Positions 21,101 through 30,953 are shown, counted from the first letter of the stretch. The stretch: 48,793 bases of DNA from an uncultured Gammaproteobacteria bacterium (GCA_947258655.1 CAMYJD010000040.1:1-48793); one strand, 5' to 3'. The notes: generated by a model not told the origin, from the letters alone. Translations and numbers: made by a program.

Positions 21101-21626
21101 GCTCCTTGTATTTGGAGATACCGGCAGCCTCTTCGAAAAATACGCGCAACTCTTCCGGTTTCGCCTCGATCAGGCGCGAGATCATACCTTGCTCTATGAT
21201 CGAATAGCTTCTGGGGCCGAGGCCGGTACCGAGAAAGATATCCGTTACATCGCGACGACGGCACTTGGCGCCATTGAGGAAATACTGCGACAGGCCATCA
21301 CGGGTCACCTGACGCTTGATCGAAATCTCGCTGAACGAGGCATACTGGCCTCCGAGGGAGCCATCGGCATTATCGAAAACGAGTTCTATCGTCGCCTGGC
21401 CCACCGGCTTTCTGCTGGTCGAGCCATTGAATATAACGTCCGCCATGGACTCACCACGTAAATGCTTGGCCGAGCTCTCGCCCATGACCCAGCGTACTGC
21501 ATCGATGATATTGGACTTGCCACAACCGTTCGGGCCCACCACGCCGGTCAGATTACTGGTGATATGAACCGTTGTTGGATCGACAAAGGATTTAAATCCG
21601 GCTATCTTAATTTTATCTAAACGCAT
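18114..21626 (-). CDS. smc: chromosome segregation ATPase SMC
   Basis: Structural maintenance of chromosomes protein; with ScpA/ScpB it forms the condensin ring. The Walker A region is GPNGCGKSN at 32-40, a long coiled coil is interrupted by the hinge near 510-650, and the C-terminal head has LLSGGEKALT and the Walker B CMLDEVDAPLDDAN. The frame is open to 21737, but the ATG at 21626 gives MRLDKIKIAGFKSF, the invariant SMC N-terminus, and a 1170-residue protein. The 37 upstream residues are Cys/Asn-rich and belong to the AT-rich divergent spacer. There is no strong Shine-Dalgarno at that ATG. Confidence 0.97.
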   Translation of the reverse strand: MRLDKIKIAGFKSFVDPTTVHITSNLTGVVGPNGCGKSNIIDAVRWVMGESSAKHLRGESMADVIFNGSTSRKPVGQATIELVFDNADGSLGGQYASFSEISIKRQVTRDGLSQYFLNGAKCRRRDVTDIFLGTGLGPRSYSIIEQGMISRLIEAKPEELRVFFEEAAGISKYKERRRETENRIKHTRENLDRLNDLREEIDKQLQHLNRQAKTAEKYKTFKEEERQRKAELLALRLRDLDKDAVIQQKAIHERETALEAAKAEQQSIETAMEKDREQHIDATDAFNQVQTRFYGLGSDIARDEQAIQHAREMRSKQTTDLEQLDHNWNEIRQHIDMDEKQIAELSSSLEQIKPQFENARLEAQKYQDSLTSADELMHQWQRDWDEFNQKASVPSEQAQIQRTRIEHVEKQIVQAQQRMQRTQAQLGEVNLDQFNTQISGLELKEKDAVQAMGLSQQQLENTKEEIVQLRSRTQEGSQELNDLRGNIHNLQGRLSSLEALQQAALGQADNKVMEWLSEHNLQDAPRLVQKLEVEAGWETAVETVMGLNLEAVCIDDFNSIADLMDRLDSGSVAFFDTDAGQTSSSSTHQASRLSQYVRSPWPLDSLMAGVYAVVSLDEAMALRPQLQDFESVITRDGIWLGSSWVRLIREQDEKSGVIAREQEIKTLTAETQKLQTEYDDKHSILESEKSRLREFEESRELLQQEVNQAHREQAQAQSQLSAMKSRLEQLTSRYQNLLTEKSEIEQHLDHDGDTLKQARSLLNNSLASIEAFSRDREALVTKRESLKEQLDTARQEARKYQDEVHQLDLQQQSMTGQLNSTEQNLSRMRSQMQVLDEQRKELSATLEGSLEPITEMEKRLEVLLSNRVEVEAELQQARKQLEVIDASMREHEQGRHAAEQKMQDVRTELEKARMVWQEFNVRATTLKEQLDQSGYELKDLLETLEEDATEAAWQEMVETLERKIQRLGPINLAAIDEFAEQSERKEYLDSQYVDITSALETLENAIRKIDKESRTRFKETYDKVNNGLQRLFPRVFGGGHAYLELTGEDLLDSGVSVMARPPGKRNSSIHLLSGGEKALTAVALVFAIFELNPAPFCMLDEVDAPLDDANVGRFCELVKEMSETVQFIFITHNKVTMAMSNQLSGVTMHEPGVSRMVAVDVDEAVKLAAM

Positions 21627-21771
21627 GAAATAATTGACTTTATTAGTTTTATATACAGATTTTAATAAATGGGTAACATTGCAAAAGTTGCATAGTGTCG
21701 AATGATTTGTGTTTAGTGTAAAGTATTTTCTTTCCAAGACTAAGACTTAATTGCACAGGAACTGAAATTTA

Positions 21772-22161
21772 ATGAGTAGCGCACCCAGTAAGCAACTAGA
21801 AACCTTTGAAAATCCGAAACTTGCCCCTGACTATACGATCAGGATCGAAATCCCTGAGTTTACCTGCCTGTGTCCGAAAACGGGACAGCCGGATTTTGCC
21901 ACAATTAATGTGGAATACGTGCCGGACAAACGCTGTATCGAGTTAAAGGCCCTGAAAATGTACATCTGGTCGTTCCGTGATGAAGGCGCCTTTCATGAGG
22001 CGGTCACGAACTCAATCCTTGCCGATCTGTGTGCGGCCTGTCAGCCACGCTTCATGCGCATCACGGCTGAATTCAATGTTCGTGGCGGTATCTATACCAC
22101 GGTTGTTGCGGAACACCGTGCACCCGACTGGTCTCCAGCACAGGAAGTCAGGCTACCCTGA
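21772..22161 (+). CDS. queF: NADPH-dependent 7-cyano-7-deazaguanine reductase, unimodular QueF
   Basis: Reduces preQ0 to preQ1 in queuosine synthesis. The catalytic pair is C34 and D41 in CPKTGQPDF, with the family motif [13 protein letters not shown] (57-69) and the NADPH/substrate segment AFHEAVTN. At 129 residues it is the short YkvM-like type rather than the 280-residue bimodular form of E. coli. The leader (21627-21771) was inspected for a preQ1 riboswitch and none was found. A CAGGAAC site precedes the ATG. Confidence 0.95.
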   Translation: MSSAPSKQLETFENPKLAPDYTIRIEIPEFTCLCPKTGQPDFATINVEYVPDKRCIELKALKMYIWSFRDEGAFHEAVTNSILADLCAACQPRFMRITAEFNVRGGIYTTVVAEHRAPDWSPAQEVRLP

Positions 22162-22169
22162 GCCGGCCA

Positions 22170-23453
22170 ATGGGACTGTATATCGGCATTGACCTGGGCA
22201 CGTCTGGCTGCCGGGCCATTGCTATCGATGATAACAGGGAAGTCGTTGGCGAATGTGCGCTCGTCATGCCGCTACCGCGATCGGACAAACCCGGCTACAG
22301 TGAGCAGGATGCGGATATCTGGTGGCAGACACTGTTACAGGTCTTGCAAGGCCTGCTGACCAACATATCCACCCATGCAGTCCGTGCCATCTGTATCGAT
22401 GGCACATCATCGACACTGCTGCTCTGCGACCGACTGGGGCAGCCCCTGTCCGCAGCGCTGATGTATAACGATAGTCGCAGTCAGGATGCCTCCGAGCGAG
22501 TGCGAAAACACGCCCCGGCCAACACTGCTGTCCATGGTCCGGGCTCCAGTCTGGCTAAACTGATCCATCTTTTGCAACGGCATAGCGATGCCAGCCATGC
22601 ACTACATCAGGCTGACTGGCTGATGGGAAAATTATCAGGCCATTTCGGCATCAGCGATGAAAATAACTGCCTGAAACTGGGCTTCGATCCCATTGATAAG
22701 GGCTGGCCGGCATGGATAGATGTGCTTGGCATCAAACGTTCGCTACTGCCTCAAGTGTATCCCCCGGGAACCGCTACCGCTGTCATCGACAAGGGAATAG
22801 CCGCTATGCTTGGTCTGCCTGAAAAGACCCGCATAGTCAGCGGAACAACCGATAGCACTGCTGCCTTTCTGGCAACGGGAGCGAACAGCAGCGCAGAGGC
22901 CGTGACTTCACTAGGATCCACACTGGTTACGAAAATCATTGCCGATGCGCCTATCTATTCCACCGAGCATGGCGTCTACAGTCACAGGATTTTTGGCCAC
23001 TGGCTGACCGGGGGCGCATCAAACAGTGGCGGCGCTGCATTATTGCAGTGTTTTTCTGTCGACGAGATGAAAGACCTGACGCCATTACTCGACCCCGAAC
23101 ATGACAGCGGCCTTGACTATTACCCGCTACCGCTGCGCGGCGAGCGTTTTCCTGTCGCCGATCCGAATCTGACACCGCGCATGCCAGATACTATACCTGA
23201 CGACAGGCCATCACGTGCGCACATCTTCCAGGGTCTGCTCGAAGGGATCAGCAGGATCGAGGTACGCGCATATCGACTGCTCAAACAACTGGGCGCGCCC
23301 TATCCGATCAGGGTTATAAGCGTTGGTGGTGGCGCGGAAAACCCGGCCTGGAACCTGATCCGGCAGCGCTATCTGGGGGTACCTGTCATTCAGGCTGAAC
23401 ATCACGAGGCCGCATATGGTGCAGCTTTACTGGCGCTACATGGAGACAGGTAG
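22170..23453 (+). CDS. FGGY-family sugar kinase, probably D-ribulose kinase-like
   Basis: An ATP-dependent kinase of the ribulokinase/xylulokinase superfamily. Phosphate-1 motif is IGIDLGTSGCRA (5-16), followed by ICIDGTSSTLLL, the NDSRSQD sugar-binding block, SGTTDSTAAFLATGA (phosphate 2) and ISVGGGAENPAW (adenosine). The stretch from AVTSLGSTLV through GGASNSGGA and YYPLPLRGERFPVADPNL closely resembles the cyanobacterial/plant SePSK group with D-ribulose activity. That is my recollection of the family, not an alignment. 427 residues, shorter than xylulokinase. Eight bases follow queF. Confidence 0.82.
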   Translation: MGLYIGIDLGTSGCRAIAIDDNREVVGECALVMPLPRSDKPGYSEQDADIWWQTLLQVLQGLLTNISTHAVRAICIDGTSSTLLLCDRLGQPLSAALMYNDSRSQDASERVRKHAPANTAVHGPGSSLAKLIHLLQRHSDASHALHQADWLMGKLSGHFGISDENNCLKLGFDPIDKGWPAWIDVLGIKRSLLPQVYPPGTATAVIDKGIAAMLGLPEKTRIVSGTTDSTAAFLATGANSSAEAVTSLGSTLVTKIIADAPIYSTEHGVYSHRIFGHWLTGGASNSGGAALLQCFSVDEMKDLTPLLDPEHDSGLDYYPLPLRGERFPVADPNLTPRMPDTIPDDRPSRAHIFQGLLEGISRIEVRAYRLLKQLGAPYPIRVISVGGGAENPAWNLIRQRYLGVPVIQAEHHEAAYGAALLALHGDR

Positions 23454-23513
23454 GCACCGGCCGACACAAAAGATCACAGCAGCCCTCATTCATACAGCTG
23501 ATTTCCGGCAAAT

Positions 23514-23657
23514 GTGCCGCACCTCATCGAGGGAGAAAGAGACAATGCCATTGATATCTATTTTGAATCCGAACAAATCAAGCAGGCCTGTCTTGATATA
23601 GAGTTCGAGAATCAGGCAAGGGCTTTGATGTCAGTCTGGATCATCCACAGGCAATGA
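23514..23657 (+). pseudogene. possible frameshifted remnant of a small gene
   Basis: From a GTG at 23514 the frame reads ...AIDIYFESEQIKQ...LDIEFENQ and stops at 23655-23657. One frame over, the DNA continues as ESGKGFDVSLDHPQAMTGGESS with its own stop, about 60 bases further. The two pieces join at LDIEFE/ESGKGF into a sensible acidic peptide, suggesting a short gene with a single-base indel near 23611-23620. It lies in the 349-base convergent spacer 23454-23802, which otherwise holds an imperfect hairpin (23716-23735). No family recognised. Confidence 0.3.
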
Positions 23658-23715
23658 CAGGAGGTGAATCGTCCTGATGGCATAAGCAGGTTCTATAAAA
23701 GTCGCTAACTGTTAT

Positions 23716-23735
23716 CATGCCTTATTACAGGCATG
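23716..23735. terminator. weak convergent hairpin
   Basis: CATGCC at 23716-23721 pairs with GGCATG at 23730-23735 over an 8-base loop, between the convergent kinase and aminotransferase genes. A 10-base perfect palindrome (GGGCATGCCC, 23766-23775) follows. No T-run accompanies either one, so termination here is only a guess. Confidence 0.25.
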
Positions 23736-23802
23736 GAAAGGATACGCGCCGATCCACGCAGATCAGGGCATGCCCCGCACTTGTAGCGTAATTTATCCGC
23801 AA

Positions 23803-24981
23803 CTACGCATCCCGACGGGCTTGTATAAATTCACGCAACCGCCTGATACCTTCCTCAAGCAGGCTGATATCGGTCGTGTACGCAAAGCGTATATAATGTT
23901 GCGCCCGGTTTTCTCCAAAATCGAGTCCCGGCGTAATCGCGACCCCTGCCTGATGCAGGGCTTGCTGACAAAAGTCCAGGCTATCATCGGTCAGCTCACT
24001 GCAATCGGCATAGATATAAAATGCACCCTCCGGCACAACCGGCACCTTGAAGCCGAGATTTTCCAGTTCAGGGAGCAGATAATCACGACGCTGGCGGAAA
24101 ACATCTACCCGCTGTTGCAGTATTTGCATTGTTTCAGCATTAAAGGCACTGATGGCCGCCACCTGCGCCGGTGTCGATGCGGCCAGGTACAGGTTCTGTG
24201 CCAGTTTGTCCAGATCAGCAACATAACATTCTGGCGCAACGATCCAACCCAGACGCCAGCCGGTCATACTAAAATACTTCGAGAAGCTGTTGATTACAAA
24301 AGCGTCAGCAGACAGCTCCAGGGCACTATAGGCTTCGCGCTCATAGCACAGCCCCTGGTAGATCTCGTCAACAATAACTACCGCATCGCGACCATGGACA
24401 AAGTCGATCATTGCCTGCATTTCTTTTTTATCGATAATTGTCCCTGTCGGATTAGCTGGAGAAGCCAGTAATAACGCGCGACATTTTTCTGACCATACCG
24501 CTGGCAACTGCTGTGCCTGGATCTGGAAATGCGTCGCAGGTGACACATCAACAGTAACGGGCTCGCCACCGAGTAAATGGATAAAGTTACGATTACAGGG
24601 ATAACCGGGGTCGGCCATGACCACCTGGTCGCCCGGATCTATCAATACACTCAATACAAGCTGCAAGGCCCCGGATGCCCCCGGAGTAATCAGAATACGT
24701 TCCGCACCCACTTCCACATGGTACTGTTGGCGGTAGTATTCACTGATCGCCTGCCTGAGCGCCATATCACCTGCAGCAGGCGTATAATGCGTCCTGCCCT
24801 CCTTTAACGCCTGGATGCCGGCCTCGACAATCGGTTGCGGAGTAACGAAATCAGGCTCCCCCACTTCCATGTGAATAATAGAGCGTCCACTGGCCTCCAG
24901 CTTTTTCGCCTCTGCCAGCAGTGCCATGACCCGGAAGGGCTGGATCTTGCCCATATGCCGGGCATGTCTGCAATCAGTCAT
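23803..24981 (-). CDS. class I/II pyridoxal-phosphate aminotransferase
   Basis: A fold type I aminotransferase of the aspartate/alanine group, 392 residues. The PLP lysine is K235 in NSFSKYFSMTGWRLGW, the phosphate-binding GASGALQL is at 101-108, and the PLP-Asn context is SPANPTGTII (174-183). VDEIYQGLCYE holds the Asp that contacts the pyridine nitrogen. The substrate is not decided by these motifs. It starts three bases after the HAD gene stop, so the two are co-transcribed. Confidence 0.9.
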   Translation of the reverse strand: MTDCRHARHMGKIQPFRVMALLAEAKKLEASGRSIIHMEVGEPDFVTPQPIVEAGIQALKEGRTHYTPAAGDMALRQAISEYYRQQYHVEVGAERILITPGASGALQLVLSVLIDPGDQVVMADPGYPCNRNFIHLLGGEPVTVDVSPATHFQIQAQQLPAVWSEKCRALLLASPANPTGTIIDKKEMQAMIDFVHGRDAVVIVDEIYQGLCYEREAYSALELSADAFVINSFSKYFSMTGWRLGWIVAPECYVADLDKLAQNLYLAASTPAQVAAISAFNAETMQILQQRVDVFRQRRDYLLPELENLGFKVPVVPEGAFYIYADCSELTDDSLDFCQQALHQAGVAITPGLDFGENRAQHYIRFAYTTDISLLEEGIRRLREFIQARRDA

Positions 24982-24984
24982 AAA

Positions 24985-25770
24985 TTATACTGCTTCAACC
25001 AGTGCCTGTGCCTGCTGATGCAGTTGCTTTAACAAATCCAGATCAAGATAGGACGTATCTGTTTGTGGACCCTTGAGTACCTTAAAGGGTTTATCAGGTT
25101 CACCCATGTGGTCCAGTACTATCGCGGCATCGTTGAAATCATGGTCCCGGGTGTATTCATTGACTGTCACAATGGTCGTCAGGCTGGCCCCCATTGAAGC
25201 AAGTATGCCATTATGTGAGTCCTCAAAGGCCAGACATTCATCAGCATTCAACGCCAGTTTCTCCAGCGCATAAAAGTAGATATCCGCTGCCGGTTTTTTT
25301 GCCGGTACGATATCGCCAGCAGCAATCACTTCAAACCAGCTTTCGGCATTCTCATCCATCGCGTGCTCCAATAAGGCAGAAACGTTGGCGGGTGTAGTCG
25401 TCGTGGCAATGGCCAGGCGCAAGCCCGCTTGTCTGGCCTCCTGAATCAGACGCAACACACCATCGCGCAACGGAATAGAACCCTCGGCCAGCAGGCTTGT
25501 ATAAATCTCCGTTTTACTATTGTGCAACTTGGCAATAAATTGATCGAGATTATCAGGACGTTCAAACGCCTGGTTAAACTCATCCAGATAATAACGTATG
25601 CGCTCCTTGCCACCGGTTACCTTCAGCAATTTGCCATAAAGCTCTATCGACCAGTCCCAATCGAGATCCGCCTGTTGGAAGGCAAGATTGAAAGCTACGC
25701 GATGGCCGTCTTTCTCGGTATCGGCGAGCGTACCATCGACATCAAATATCAGTGCTTTTAACTCAGACAT
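24985..25770 (-). CDS. HAD-superfamily phosphatase, CbbY-like
   Basis: A class IA haloacid dehalogenase. Nucleophile and acid are D10 and D12 in IFDVDGTLADTE. Motif II (AIATTT, 114-119 region), Lys of motif III (VPAKKPAAD) and motif IV (FEDSHNGI) are all present. The alpha-helical cap and the GHRVAFNLAFQQADLDWDW segment resemble CbbY, a xylulose-1,5-bisphosphate phosphatase in Calvin-cycle bacteria. The upstream in-frame extension to 25863 is rejected because the ATG at 25770 opens directly with the canonical strand. 261 residues. Confidence 0.87.
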   Translation of the reverse strand: MSELKALIFDVDGTLADTEKDGHRVAFNLAFQQADLDWDWSIELYGKLLKVTGGKERIRYYLDEFNQAFERPDNLDQFIAKLHNSKTEIYTSLLAEGSIPLRDGVLRLIQEARQAGLRLAIATTTTPANVSALLEHAMDENAESWFEVIAAGDIVPAKKPAADIYFYALEKLALNADECLAFEDSHNGILASMGASLTTIVTVNEYTRDHDFNDAAIVLDHMGEPDKPFKVLKGPQTDTSYLDLDLLKQLHQQAQALVEAV

Positions 25771-25981
25771 ACTGTATACAAACTCCGTAAAATCGGTTTC
25801 AAATATGGGCAATGTTAAAGTATTTTGCTGCCATACACACCACAGCTGTATGCAATAAGTCAAAACACCTTAAAAACCAATGAATTTCCAGTCAACCACC
25901 CCCTGCTTACGTATCTAACTGTTTTTTATGTATATTAACATATCTTCAGATGTTATTTTAGAAAAATTGCGGACATAATCC

Positions 25982-26010
25982 TTGCAGGTATGACAGCTTT
26001 CTGGTAATAA
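25982..26010 (+). promoter_or_regulatory. candidate sigma-70 promoter of dksA
   Basis: TTGCAG (25982-25987), 17-base spacer, TAATAA (26005-26010) with a TGG just before the -10. The predicted start near 26017 gives a leader of about 37 bases to the ATG at 26054. The spacer 25771-26053 separates this gene from the divergent HAD gene and is AT-rich. Confidence 0.35.
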
Positions 26011-26053
26011 AGCATGTTTCTTAATTTTCATGGACTCAAGGGTGAGGTCGTTA

Positions 26054-26911
26054 ATGGCTACAGCTAAAAAGAAGTCAAGCTCTAAAAAAGCCGCAAAGAA
26101 AACCACTGCCAAGAAAAAGGCCGTAAAGAAAGCGGCCCCGAAAAAGAAGGTTGCAAGCAAAAAAGCACCGGCCAAGAAAGCCACTGCTAAAAAAGCCACA
26201 GCCAAGAAAAAGTCACCGGCCAAGAAAGCCGTGACCAAGAAAGCTGCTGCTAAAAAAGCCCCGACCAAGAAAAAGGCCGCGACCAAGAAGGCTGCAACAA
26301 AGAAAGCGGCGCCCAAGAAAAAAGCACCGGCAAAAAAAGCTGCCGCTAAAAAGCCGGCCGCCGTTAAAAAGGTCGCGGAAAAACAAAAATCCAAAACGCC
26401 GAAAGCGAAAGCAGTAACAACAGCCGCTGCCAAGAAAAAGCCGGCCACCAAATCGAAGGGAACACTGGCTACAGCGGTTAAAAAACCTTCCACCCATGCT
26501 ACCCCGGTCGAAGGCTTTGTCACCTATAAAATGCGCTCCGGTGAAGAGTATATGAACGATGAACAGGTCCAGCATTTCAGGGACCTGCTACGTGCGTGGA
26601 AAATGGAACTGATGCAGGAAGTGGACCGCACGGTACATCATATGCAGGATGAAGCTGCAAACTTCCCTGATCCCAATGATCGTGCAACACAGGAATCAGA
26701 GTTCAGCCTGGAATTGAGAACCCGCGACCGTGAGCGCAAACTGATCAAGAAAATCGACGAATCATTTGCGCTACTGGATACAGGCGAATATGGTTATTGT
26801 GAATCATGCGGCATCGAGATAGGCGTACGCAGACTGGAAGCACGTCCAACCGCAACACAATGCATAGATTGCAAAACGCTGGATGAGATTCGGGAAAAAC
26901 AACGCGGCTAG
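26054..26911 (+). CDS. dksA: DksA with long Lys/Ala-rich histone-H1-like N-terminal tail
   Basis: The C-terminal ~125 residues are a canonical DksA: coiled coil with tip [12 protein letters not shown] (catalytic-type Asp pair kept), then zinc finger CESC...CIDC and helix EIREKQRG. DksA binds the RNA polymerase secondary channel and acts with ppGpp. In front, residues 1-150 are almost only Lys, Ala, Thr and Pro in KKAxAKK steps like histone H1/AlgP tails, replacing the ~25-residue N-terminus of E. coli DksA. The ATG at 26054 with GAGG before it is preferred over 26030, which has no ribosome site and lies in the leader. 285 residues. Confidence 0.92.
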   Translation: MATAKKKSSSKKAAKKTTAKKKAVKKAAPKKKVASKKAPAKKATAKKATAKKKSPAKKAVTKKAAAKKAPTKKKAATKKAATKKAAPKKKAPAKKAAAKKPAAVKKVAEKQKSKTPKAKAVTTAAAKKKPATKSKGTLATAVKKPSTHATPVEGFVTYKMRSGEEYMNDEQVQHFRDLLRAWKMELMQEVDRTVHHMQDEAANFPDPNDRATQESEFSLELRTRDRERKLIKKIDESFALLDTGEYGYCESCGIEIGVRRLEARPTATQCIDCKTLDEIREKQRG

Positions 26912-26940
26912 AACTTGTTGCCACTCCACTCTTATTGATA

Positions 26941-26983
26941 CGGCAACCCTGCGGGTCAATCCATGCGACCGGGTTGCCGTTTT
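26941..26983 (+). terminator. rho-independent terminator after dksA
   Basis: CGGCAACCC (26941-26949) pairs with GGGTTGCCG (26971-26979), followed by TTTT and a T-rich stretch. The 21-base loop can form a smaller inner stem (GGGTC/GACC). It separates dksA from gluQ. Confidence 0.75.
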
Positions 26984-27018
26984 CAATTTTACCTAGTTCT
27001 TAAACCTGCACTGGATAT

Positions 27019-27906
27019 ATGTCTTATATCGGACGCTTCGCTCCTTCACCGACCGGTCCATTACACATGGGCTCCCTGGTCGCCGCTGTCGCCAGTTATC
27101 TGCAAGCTAAAAGCCATCAGGGAAAATGGTTGCTGCGGATAGAAGACCTGGACCCACCGCGTGAAATCAAGGGCGCCGCCGATAACATCATCAGAACCCT
27201 GGAGCAGTTCGGTTTCGAATGGGATGACGAAATATGTTATCAAAGCAAACGCAGCGAGCTCTATGAAGAAATTCTGCAGCAACTCAATGTACAGGGGCAT
27301 ATCTATTCCTGCGCCTGCAGCCGCACGGATATCCATGCAACAGGAAGCATGACAGCATTTGGCGTTCGCTATGCGGGTACATGCCGTGCAGGTATAGCAC
27401 GAGGTAAGTCAGCCCGCTCCATCCGCCTCATGGTCACAGATACCTCGATATTTTTTGCTGACAAAATACAGGGAAACTACCAACAGAACCTGCACCAGGA
27501 TATTGGTGATTTTGTCGTCAGGCGTGCGGATGGACAGACCGCATACCAACTTGCCGTTGTCATCGATGATGCCGCCCAGGGCATAACGGAAATCGTACGT
27601 GGCAGTGATCTGCTCGACTCGACTCCCAGGCAGATTTTTTTACAACAACTACTGGACTACACGACACCGCAATATGCCCATATTCCGGTTATCGTTAATC
27701 GCCAAGGGGAAAAACTGAGCAAACAAACCAGAGCAACGGCCATTGATACAGATTCTGCTGGCGCTGCACTTGTGCATGCGTTATGTTATCTGCAGCAGCA
27801 ACCACCACGATCATTGCGGCATGCAACGGTTGGCGAGATATGGGACTGGGCCCGCGAACATTGGCAATTGCAGCATGTAGCCAGACAACGCATGATAAAG
27901 GCATAA
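27019..27906 (+). CDS. gluQ: glutamyl-Q tRNA(Asp) synthetase
   Basis: A truncated GluRS paralogue that attaches glutamate to queuosine-34 of tRNA-Asp. The HIGH-like motif is APSPTGPLHMGSL (8-20), the zinc site CACSRTD with a downstream Cys in YAGTCR, and the KMSKS-like GEKLSKQTRA near 234. There is no anticodon-binding domain, which defines this family. It follows dksA across a terminator, the usual dksA-gluQ order in Gammaproteobacteria. It depends on queuosine, whose precursor enzyme QueF is encoded at 21772. Confidence 0.94.
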   Translation: MSYIGRFAPSPTGPLHMGSLVAAVASYLQAKSHQGKWLLRIEDLDPPREIKGAADNIIRTLEQFGFEWDDEICYQSKRSELYEEILQQLNVQGHIYSCACSRTDIHATGSMTAFGVRYAGTCRAGIARGKSARSIRLMVTDTSIFFADKIQGNYQQNLHQDIGDFVVRRADGQTAYQLAVVIDDAAQGITEIVRGSDLLDSTPRQIFLQQLLDYTTPQYAHIPVIVNRQGEKLSKQTRATAIDTDSAGAALVHALCYLQQQPPRSLRHATVGEIWDWAREHWQLQHVARQRMIKA

Positions 27907-27921
27907 ATACGGTAAATTACT

Positions 27922-28362
27922 ATGGACACAAGCCACCCGTTTCTGCAGGCATTTCGTGGCAGCTTCAGCGGCATCCTGCGCTGGCCGCAACTCGATGAAC
28001 TATGGCAAACCGTACTCAGCGCTGATACCAGCGGCTGGTATATATATGCCGTCGGAGAAACCCCTCCCGAACAGACAGTCGATGCAACGCAACTGCAGCA
28101 ATTTATCGGTGAAATCGACAAATTGTTACGCACGGAACATAAAGAGGACTATTGTGGTGTGGTCTATGTCGATGACAGACAACATCCTGAATTTATTAAG
28201 ATATTTGACCCTAACAACCTCGGAGTCAGTTGCGGATTCAGCGACAATCCGCCATTACCCGGGTGGATTCTGGCAAAAATTCCACCGACCGACCTTCCCG
28301 CTGCCCTGCCCGCACCCGGCAACAGAAAACGCTGGTGGCAACGACTATTTGCGAAAAAATAA
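27922..28362 (+). CDS. conserved hypothetical protein, 146 aa
   Basis: A soluble 146-residue protein, no signal peptide. Aromatic-rich blocks SGWYIYAVGE, YCGVVYVDD and PLPGWILAKIPPTDLP recur along it, and the C-terminus ends in a basic cluster (NRKRWWQRLFAKK). It starts 15 bases after gluQ and is probably in its transcription unit. No function can be assigned. Confidence 0.72.
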   Translation: MDTSHPFLQAFRGSFSGILRWPQLDELWQTVLSADTSGWYIYAVGETPPEQTVDATQLQQFIGEIDKLLRTEHKEDYCGVVYVDDRQHPEFIKIFDPNNLGVSCGFSDNPPLPGWILAKIPPTDLPAALPAPGNRKRWWQRLFAKK

Positions 28363-28517
28363 CAAACGACCGCGGACATTGATCAAGCCCGCACAATAAA
28401 GCAAAATGAGTTAAGCAATAATCTGTATCGATGCTGTAATATCCGCTTGATTAAATATACGGGCAGCATTGATAGATAATCCAATACGCTAAATGGCAAC
28501 AATTATCAGGAGTTACC

Positions 28518-30467
<1,950 letters not shown>

Positions 30468-30490
30468 AGTCCTGACGTCCAGGCAAATCT

Positions 30491-30524
30491 GCACCATAGG
30501 CGGGCCCAAGCCCGCCTATGGTGC
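30491..30524 (+). terminator. 15-bp perfect hairpin after acs
   Basis: GCACCATAGGCGGGC (30491-30505) pairs perfectly with 30510-30524 over a 4-base loop, 24 bases after the acs stop. It is followed by TGTTAT rather than a T-run. It may terminate transcription, or protect the 3' end of the mRNA. Confidence 0.6.
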
Positions 30525-30590
30525 TGTTATCTGCAACAAGGCATTCCCTGCTGACATATATCAGTCAACACACTGACATTATTAATCTGT

Positions 30591-30953
30591 TCAGTAATCG
30601 AGTAATTCAGTATCCGCATCGCTATAGGCCGGCGAACAGGCGCATAATACATGCAAATCCGTATCATGATCGTTATGTAGACAATGTGCAGTCAATGGTG
30701 GGATCAGAATCGTGTCCCCTGCACTGATCGTGAACGTTTTCATACCCAGGGTCATCTGCGCCTCGCCCTGTGTCACATGGTAAATCTCTTCCGTTGTTCG
30801 ATGCAGGTGCAACGCGGTACTGCTCCCAGCCGGCACAATCGCTTCGGCCAGACTCAGGTTCCTATTACCGCTATGTCCGGGGTGCACCAGTTCACGTATA
30901 GTCGAACCATCCTTGGTTATAAATGCCTTTACCTGTTCATATTTTATCTGCAC
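30591..30953 (-). CDS. small cupin-domain protein
   Basis: A single beta-barrel cupin. Metal-ligand motifs are visible as HLHRTTEEIYHVTQGEA (motif 1, HxH...E) and PPLTAHCLHN (motif 2). Upstream of it is VKAFITKDGSTIRELVHP, usual for this subgroup. The longest frame reaches an ATG at 31067, but that codon lies in the loop of the pnp terminator hairpin, so the gene almost surely starts later. A GTG at 30953 gives 120 residues, the usual family length. The ligand is unknown. Confidence 0.78.
   Translation of the reverse strand: MQIKYEQVKAFITKDGSTIRELVHPGHSGNRNLSLAEAIVPAGSSTALHLHRTTEEIYHVTQGEAQMTLGMKTFTISAGDTILIPPLTAHCLHNDHDTDLHVLCACSPAYSDADTELLDY

Noticed and set aside
18114-21737. Long SMC beginning at 21737
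   Set aside because: The added 37 residues come from the AT-rich divergent spacer and precede the invariant MRLDKIKIAGFKSF start.
21627-21771. preQ1 riboswitch in front of queF
   Set aside because: I looked for a compact pseudoknot with a C-rich and A-rich tail next to the ribosome site and found none. The spacer is just AT-rich.
23770-24471. Plus-strand 233-residue frame
   Set aside because: Antisense shadow of the class I/II aminotransferase, which has complete motifs. Mixed low-complexity composition without any domain.
25915-26523. Minus-strand 202-residue frame rich in Ala, Phe, Val and Leu that looks like a membrane protein
   Set aside because: It is the exact antisense of the Lys/Ala repeat tail of dksA; AAG/AAA-GCC codons read backwards give Phe/Leu-Ala. 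No ribosome site or family match.
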